In this document: one piece after another, positions 60,004 to 64,000 of the stretch
Layout of the letters: each line of letters starts with the position of its first letter
Numbering within the stretch: position 1 is the first letter of the stretch
Source: Streptomyces sp. V3I7
GTDB taxonomy: Bacteria > Actinomycetota > Actinomycetes > Streptomycetales > Streptomycetaceae
Direction: 5' to 3'
DNA: 64,000 bases
NCBI RefSeq assembly: GCF_030817495.1
Contig: NZ_JAUSZK010000001.1
Coordinates: 4,443,001-4,507,000, forward strand
Translations under genes and position numbers: made by a program
Notes under the pieces: generated by a model
Database searches by the model: none
Seen by the model: the letters and a program-made list of their open reading frames with translations, nothing else
Told to the model about the DNA's origin: nothing

Positions 60004-60984
60004 GTGAGGATCTTCGGCAAGGGACGGCACCGGCCCTCCGCCTCCTGGCGGCAGGCCACCGACAGGGCGTTCACGCTCATCGGCGACGGCCGGTACGAGG
60101 ACGCGGGCGAGTTGCTGACACGTGCCGCCGACCTGGAGCCCTGGCTGTCGGAGTCCTGGTTCAACCTCGCCCTGCTGCACAAGTTCCGGCACGACTGGGA
60201 GCAGGCCCGCGCGGCCGGGCTGCGCGCCGTCGCCCTGCTCGACCGGGAGGCCGGGGCGCCCGACTGGTGGAACGTCGGTATCGCCGCCACCGCCCTGCAG
60301 GACTGGTCGCTGGCCCGGCGCGCCTGGCAGGCGTACGGGCTGCGGGTGCCCGGCGGGGCCGCGATGACCGGAGAGCCGCTCGGCATGGAGCTCGGAAGCG
60401 CGGCGGTGAGGCTGTCCCCGGAGGGGGAGGCCGAGGTCGTGTGGGGCAGGAGGCTGGACCCGGCGCGGATCGAGGTGCTGTCGATCCCACTGCCCTCGTC
60501 CGGCCGGCGCTGGGGCGAGGTCGTCCTGCACGACGGGGTGCCGCACGGCGAGCGCACCACGGCCGCCGGGCACTCCTACCCCGTCTTCGACGAGATCGAG
60601 CTGTGGGCCCCCTCGCCCGTGCCCACCTGGGTGGTCCTCCTGGAGGCCGCCACCGAGGCCGACCGGGACGCCCTGGAGCAGCTCGCCGCGGACGCCGGTT
60701 TCGCGGCGGAGGACTGGTCGTCGTCCGTACGGCTGCTGTGCCGGATGTGCTCGGAGTCACGGATGCCGTCCGACGAGGGGGACGGATTCCATCCCGACCC
60801 GCACGACCACAGCGAGCCAGGCCACCCGGGCCCCCTCGGCCACCGCACCGACGGGCAGCTGTGGGTGCCGGAGCGCGAGTGCGGGGTGGCTGCGCCGGCT
60901 TCGCTGGTGAGGGGGTTGCTGGATGGGTGGGTTGCGGACAGCCCTGACTCTCGGGACTGGCGGGATCTCGAAGAGGTCTGTTGA
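60004..60984 (+). CDS. TPR-containing protein
   Basis: A 326-residue soluble protein. Residues 15-110 contain two to three TPR-like helix pairs ([38 protein letters not shown]). The rest is an alpha/beta domain with [18 protein letters not shown], a CRMC pair and a His/Asp/Pro-rich patch ([10 protein letters not shown]) that might bind metal. GTG 60004 is preferred ([11 protein letters not shown]). Its function is unknown. Position: 111 bp after the HD pair, 125 bp before def. Confidence 0.75.
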   Translation: MRIFGKGRHRPSASWRQATDRAFTLIGDGRYEDAGELLTRAADLEPWLSESWFNLALLHKFRHDWEQARAAGLRAVALLDREAGAPDWWNVGIAATALQDWSLARRAWQAYGLRVPGGAAMTGEPLGMELGSAAVRLSPEGEAEVVWGRRLDPARIEVLSIPLPSSGRRWGEVVLHDGVPHGERTTAAGHSYPVFDEIELWAPSPVPTWVVLLEAATEADRDALEQLAADAGFAAEDWSSSVRLLCRMCSESRMPSDEGDGFHPDPHDHSEPGHPGPLGHRTDGQLWVPERECGVAAPASLVRGLLDGWVADSPDSRDWRDLEEVC

Positions 60985-61010
60985 GCGCCGTGGCCGACCG
61001 CGGGTGCGTC

Positions 61011-61050
61011 GTGGCTGGTCGCGCAGTTCCCCGGGCCCCTAAAGGGCGCG
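61011..61050. repeat. Common Streptomyces intergenic GC-rich element
   Basis: GGCTGGTCGCGCAGTTCC followed by CCGGGCCCCTAAAGGGCGC. This phrase recurs between genes in many Streptomyces genomes and folds into a short stem. It is recognised from memory and not checked by search. Confidence 0.6.
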
Positions 61051-61109
61051 ATCCCCGTACCCTGTATCAGCATCTCCCCCCGTACATGTGTAGGAAGGCA
61101 TCGTCGGTC

Positions 61110-61760
61110 ATGGCGCAGCAGGACACCGATCAGCAGCACGCGGGCGTGCTCCCCGTGGACGACGAGGGCTTCCTCATCGACACCGAGGAGACCGAGGAGC
61201 GCGAGACCGCCTGGCGGGAGCGCGGGACCTCGCGCCCGATCACGGTCGTCGGCAACCCGGTGCTCCACAAGGAGTGCAAGGACGTCACCGAGTTCGGCGA
61301 GGAGCTCCAGCAGCTCGTCGCCGACATGTTCGCCAGCCAGCGCACCGCCGAGGGCGTGGGTCTGGCCGCCAACCAGATCGGCGTCGACCTCAAGGTCTTC
61401 GTGTACGACTGCCCGGACGACGAGGGCGTGCGCCACGTCGGCGTGGTGTGCAACCCGAAGCTGGTCGATCTGCCCGCGGAGCGGCGCAGCCTGGACGACA
61501 GCAACGAGGGCTGCCTGTCCGTGCCGACCGCCTACGCGCCGCTCGCCCGCCCGGACTACGCCGAGGTGACCGGGCAGGACGAGAAGGGCAACCCCGTCAA
61601 GGTGCGTGGCACGGGCTACTTCGCCCGCTGCCTCCAGCACGAGACCGACCACCTGTACGGCTACCTGTACATCGACCGCCTCTCCAAGCGGGAACGCAAG
61701 GACGCGCTGCGGCAGATGGCCGAGAACGAGCCGCGCTACCCCGTGGTCGCCAACGACTGA
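61110..61760 (+). CDS. def: Peptide deformylase
   Basis: A 216-residue peptide deformylase. All three family motifs are present: [10 protein letters not shown] near residue 84, EGCLSVP near residue 133 (metal Cys) and QHETDHLYG near residue 176 (HExxH). It removes the formyl group from nascent N-termini. An acidic N-terminal extension of about 40 residues precedes the core, as in several actinobacterial paralogues. ATG 61110 has AGGAAGG twelve bases upstream. The stop starts a 14-bp tandem repeat, followed by a strong terminator. It lies in the same window as two initiator tRNA genes, which is probably coincidence. Confidence 0.94.
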   Translation: MAQQDTDQQHAGVLPVDDEGFLIDTEETEERETAWRERGTSRPITVVGNPVLHKECKDVTEFGEELQQLVADMFASQRTAEGVGLAANQIGVDLKVFVYDCPDDEGVRHVGVVCNPKLVDLPAERRSLDDSNEGCLSVPTAYAPLARPDYAEVTGQDEKGNPVKVRGTGYFARCLQHETDHLYGYLYIDRLSKRERKDALRQMAENEPRYPVVAND

Positions 61761-61790
61761 TGGCTGACGTCTGATGGCTGACGTCTGACG
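61758..61790 (+). repeat. 14-bp tandem duplication starting at the def stop
   Basis: TGATGGCTGACGTC occurs twice in succession (61758-61771, 61772-61785) with a third partial copy. The first TGA is the def stop codon. Confidence 0.9.
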
Positions 61791-61796
61791 CCTGCC

Positions 61797-61834
61797 ACGA
61801 CGCCCGGTCGGGATCGATCCCGACCGGGCGTCGT
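61797..61834 (+). terminator. Terminator of def (19-bp perfect palindrome)
   Basis: ACGACGCCCGGTCGGGATC and its exact complement form a 38-bp perfect palindrome with almost no loop, followed by CGTTTTCG. Confidence 0.9.
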
Positions 61835-62062
61835 CGTTTTCGCTCATCAGTCCGTCGCACATTCGATCCTTTGTGCGGCTCTACTGATCCCTCATCAGTC
61901 ACGCAAGGGTAGATTCTCGGCACACTGGGGTAGTGAGTGGAGCAAATCCGTTCCCAGATCGGTCAGTTGTGGTGCTGAATGGGAAGTGCGGGGATACGCA
62001 ACGGCGCACGCCCGGCACAACCGGAGGGGTGTGCGCTCCTGGCGGCTGAGAGGGGTCAGTTC
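61835..62062 (+). promoter_or_regulatory. Control region of the albaflavenone operon
   Basis: No gene is seen. CTCATCAGTC occurs twice (61843-61852, 61891-61900). The second copy is half of the dyad ACTGAT-CCCTC-ATCAGT (61883-61899), which overlaps the expected -35 of a -10-like TAGATT at 61910-61915. The rest, to the ribosome site GAGAGGGG before GTG 62063, shows nothing clear. The operator role is inference. Confidence 0.5.
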
Positions 62063-63148
62063 GTGCACGCTTTCTCACACGGCACCACATCGACGCCCAC
62101 GGCGGTGGCGGTACCGCCGTCGCTCGCACTTGAGGAGATCGAGGCGGCGTTTCCCCGGCAGCTGCATCCGTATTGGCCGCAGCTCCAGGAGAAGACGCGC
62201 CTCTGGCTGCTCGAAAAACGGCTCATGCCCGCGGACAAGGTGGCGGAACATGCCGACGGCCTGCGCTACACGGACCTGATGGCCGGGTACTACCTCGGCG
62301 CCCCCGACGAGGTGATGCAGGCGATCGGCGACTACAGCGCCTGGTTCTTCGTCTGGGACGACCGGCACGACCGCGACGTCGTGCACGGCCGCACCGCCGA
62401 CTGGCAGCGGCTCAGGGCCCGGCTGCACACGGCACTTGACGCCCCCGGGCACCATCTGCACCACGCGGATCCCGTGGTGGCCGGTTTCGCGGACAGTGTG
62501 CTGCGGCTGTACTCCTTCCTGCCGCACACCTGGAACGCCCGCTTCGCCCGCCACTTCCACGCGGTGATCGACGCCTACGACCGCGAGTTCCGCAACCGCA
62601 CCGAGGGACGCGTGCCCGGGGTCGAGGAGTATCTCGCCCTGCGGCGGCTCACCTTCGCGCACTGGATATGGACGGATCTGCTGGAACCGAGCGCCGGCGT
62701 CGAACTGCCCGACCAGGTGCGAAAACACCCGGCATTCCGGCGGGCGGCGTTACTGAGCCAGGAGTTCGCCGCCTGGTACAACGACCTGTGCTCACTTCCC
62801 AAGGAAATAGCGGGAGATGAGGTCCACAACCTCGGAATCAGCCTCATCACCCATGAGGAAATGAATCTGGAAGAGGCGGTGGCGGACCTCCGGCGGCGCG
62901 TCGATTCCTGCGTCACGGAATTCCTCGAAGTGGAAGGCGCGGTCCTGGAGTTCGCCGACCAGCTCGCCGACGGAACGACCCGCGGAAAGGAACTCGACGC
63001 CGCCGTCCGGACCTGCGTCGGCAATATGCGGAACTGGTTCAGTTCCGTCTACTGGTTCCACCACGAATCAGGCCGGTACCGGGTCGACAGCTGGGACGAC
63101 CGGTCCACGCCCCCGTACGTCAACAACCAAGCGGCAGGTGAGAAATGA
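62063..63148 (+). CDS. eizS: Epi-isozizaene synthase (sesquiterpene cyclase)
   Basis: A 361-residue class I terpene cyclase, the same length as the S. coelicolor enzyme. The Asp-rich Mg motif is DDRHD starting at Asp99; the NSE motif is NDLCSLPKE with Asn240, Ser244 and Glu248; the C-terminal RY pair lies in [15 protein letters not shown]. It converts farnesyl diphosphate to epi-isozizaene, the precursor of albaflavenone. GTG 62063 follows GAGAGGGG. The stop overlaps the P450 start (ATGA), the conserved two-gene arrangement. Confidence 0.95.
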   Translation: MHAFSHGTTSTPTAVAVPPSLALEEIEAAFPRQLHPYWPQLQEKTRLWLLEKRLMPADKVAEHADGLRYTDLMAGYYLGAPDEVMQAIGDYSAWFFVWDDRHDRDVVHGRTADWQRLRARLHTALDAPGHHLHHADPVVAGFADSVLRLYSFLPHTWNARFARHFHAVIDAYDREFRNRTEGRVPGVEEYLALRRLTFAHWIWTDLLEPSAGVELPDQVRKHPAFRRAALLSQEFAAWYNDLCSLPKEIAGDEVHNLGISLITHEEMNLEEAVADLRRRVDSCVTEFLEVEGAVLEFADQLADGTTRGKELDAAVRTCVGNMRNWFSSVYWFHHESGRYRVDSWDDRSTPPYVNNQAAGEK

Positions 63149-64000
63149 CCGTCGAGTCCGTGAATCCCGAAACCGAGGCCCGCTCGGCGACGGAACTGTG
63201 TGAGCCGCCCCTCGCGGGCGGCGGGGTCCCGGTCCTCGGCCACGGCTGGAAGCTGGCCCGCGATCCGCTGGCCTTCCTGTGCCGACTGCGCGACCACGGC
63301 GACCTCGTACGCCTGAAACTCGGCCCGAAGACGGTGTACGCCGTCACCGCGCCCGCCCTCACCGGGGCTCTGGCGCTCAGCCCCGACTACATCGTCGCCG
63401 GCCCGCTCTGGGAGTCCCTGGAGAGCCTGCTCGGCAAGGAGGGCGTGGCCACCGCCAACGGCCCCCTGCACCGGCGCCAGCGGCGCACCATCCAGCCCGC
63501 CTTCCGGCTCGACGCGATCCCCGGGTACGGGCCGATCATGACCGAGGAGGCGCATGCGGTGGTGGAGCGCTGGCGCTCCGGCGAGGTGCTCGACGTGACC
63601 GCGGAGTCGTTCCGCGTGGCCGTCCGCGCCGCCGCCCGCTGCCTGATGCGCGGCAGCTACATGGACGCCCGCGCCGACCGTATCTGCGCCGCGCTCGCCA
63701 CCCTGTTCAGTGGCATGTACCAGCGCATGGTCGTCCCGCTCGGACCGCTTTACCGCATACCGGTGGCGAGCAATCGCGAATTCAACCGGGCCCTGGCCGA
63801 TTTGCACCTGCTGGTCGACGAGATCGTCGCCGAGCGCCGGGCGAGCGGTCAAAAACCGGACGATTTGCTGACGGCCTTGCTGGAAGCGAAGGACGAGAAT
63901 GGCGAGCCCATCGGGGAACAGGAGATCCACGACCAGGTCATCGCCATCCTCACCCCGGGAAGCGAAACCGTCGGCTCCATGGTCATGTCGCTGCTCCTCG
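63145..64000 (+). CDS. cyp170A1: Cytochrome P450 CYP170A1-type albaflavenone synthase (partial)
   Basis: The first 285 codons of a P450, cut by the window end. [46 protein letters not shown] (the C-helix WxxxR-equivalent region) and the I-helix [12 protein letters not shown] match the CYP170A1 family. The haem-ligand Cys region lies outside the window. The family oxidises epi-isozizaene in two steps to albaflavenone, and CYP170A1 also has a second, farnesene-forming active site in its helical region. ATG 63145 overlaps the eizS stop. Confidence 0.94.
   Translation, partial: MTVESVNPETEARSATELCEPPLAGGGVPVLGHGWKLARDPLAFLCRLRDHGDLVRLKLGPKTVYAVTAPALTGALALSPDYIVAGPLWESLESLLGKEGVATANGPLHRRQRRTIQPAFRLDAIPGYGPIMTEEAHAVVERWRSGEVLDVTAESFRVAVRAAARCLMRGSYMDARADRICAALATLFSGMYQRMVVPLGPLYRIPVASNREFNRALADLHLLVDEIVAERRASGQKPDDLLTALLEAKDENGEPIGEQEIHDQVIAILTPGSETVGSMVMSLLL

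Noticed and set aside
1..64000. CRISPR arrays or insertion sequences
   Set aside because: No regularly spaced direct repeats with unique spacers and no transposase-like frame were seen; the short tandem repeats found are contiguous.

Overview
This is a high-GC actinobacterial chromosome segment, almost certainly Streptomyces. The supporting signs are a strong G/C third-codon bias, many GTG starts and ATGA/GTGA stop-start overlaps, and a set of Streptomyces marker genes: wblC/whiB7, sigR-rsrA, adnAB, hisN, and at the right edge epi-isozizaene synthase with CYP170A1. From memory, the gene order follows the interval of the S. coelicolor core chromosome that carries wblC, hisN, sigR-rsrA and the albaflavenone genes (about SCO5178-SCO5223). 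I see no insertion sequence, prophage, integrase or CRISPR array. What is accessory here is mostly repeat variation.

Layout, left to right. An alpha/beta hydrolase and a DUF3152 protein with a metzincin-like zinc motif (0.15-2.9 kb) precede a co-oriented, overlapping operon (3.1-8.2 kb). That operon encodes a PelF-type glycosyltransferase, a polytopic membrane protein, two tiny coupled ORFs, an epimerase and a spherulin-4-like glycosidase, and looks like a compact exopolysaccharide locus. moeZ follows behind a SigR-type promoter. Convergent to it lie two paralogous Tap-like lipoprotein peptidases and a large LPG-synthase-like membrane protein with an internal kinase-like segment (9.5-15.6 kb).

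From 15.8 to 28.8 kb comes a DNA-maintenance block: an alkyltransferase-like protein, adnA, adnB, an M20 peptidase, nudC, mycoredoxin (SigR promoter, opposite strand) and uvrD2. wblC follows with a long regulated leader (promoter with an A/T tract, upstream ORF, intrinsic terminator). From 30.3 to 43.2 kb lie mostly housekeeping or poorly known conserved actinobacterial genes: a UbiB-like kinase, a degenerate E1-like protein, an M48-type peptidase, a Nudix protein, a DUF2342 zincin, an SDR, moaE, a 54-aa membrane protein, a PDZ-Lon protease, a PPA1309 protein and a UPF0182 protein.

Two identical initiator tRNA genes (43.27 and 45.89 kb) flank a Sel1/TPR gene that is interrupted by a one-base frameshift. 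After these come a divergent fur/catalase pair, a CBS-domain protein with a palindromic operator, hisN, a TetR regulator, an SMR transporter, the aroA-rsgA operon, an S2P-like protease, an SRAP protein and a small hydrolase. Next is the thiol-stress module sigR-rsrA, with an autoregulatory promoter and an in-frame 55-codon upstream extension. Two overlapping HD-domain membrane proteins (one intact HD-GYP, one degenerate), a TPR protein and def lead to the albaflavenone operon eizS-cyp170A1, which runs off the window end.

Two themes join the genes. First, three promoters of the SigR type (moeZ, mrx1, sigR) tie scattered genes to the sigR gene in the same window. Second, many genes have a -10-like hexamer only 6-7 nt upstream of the start codon, which is the geometry of leaderless mRNAs.
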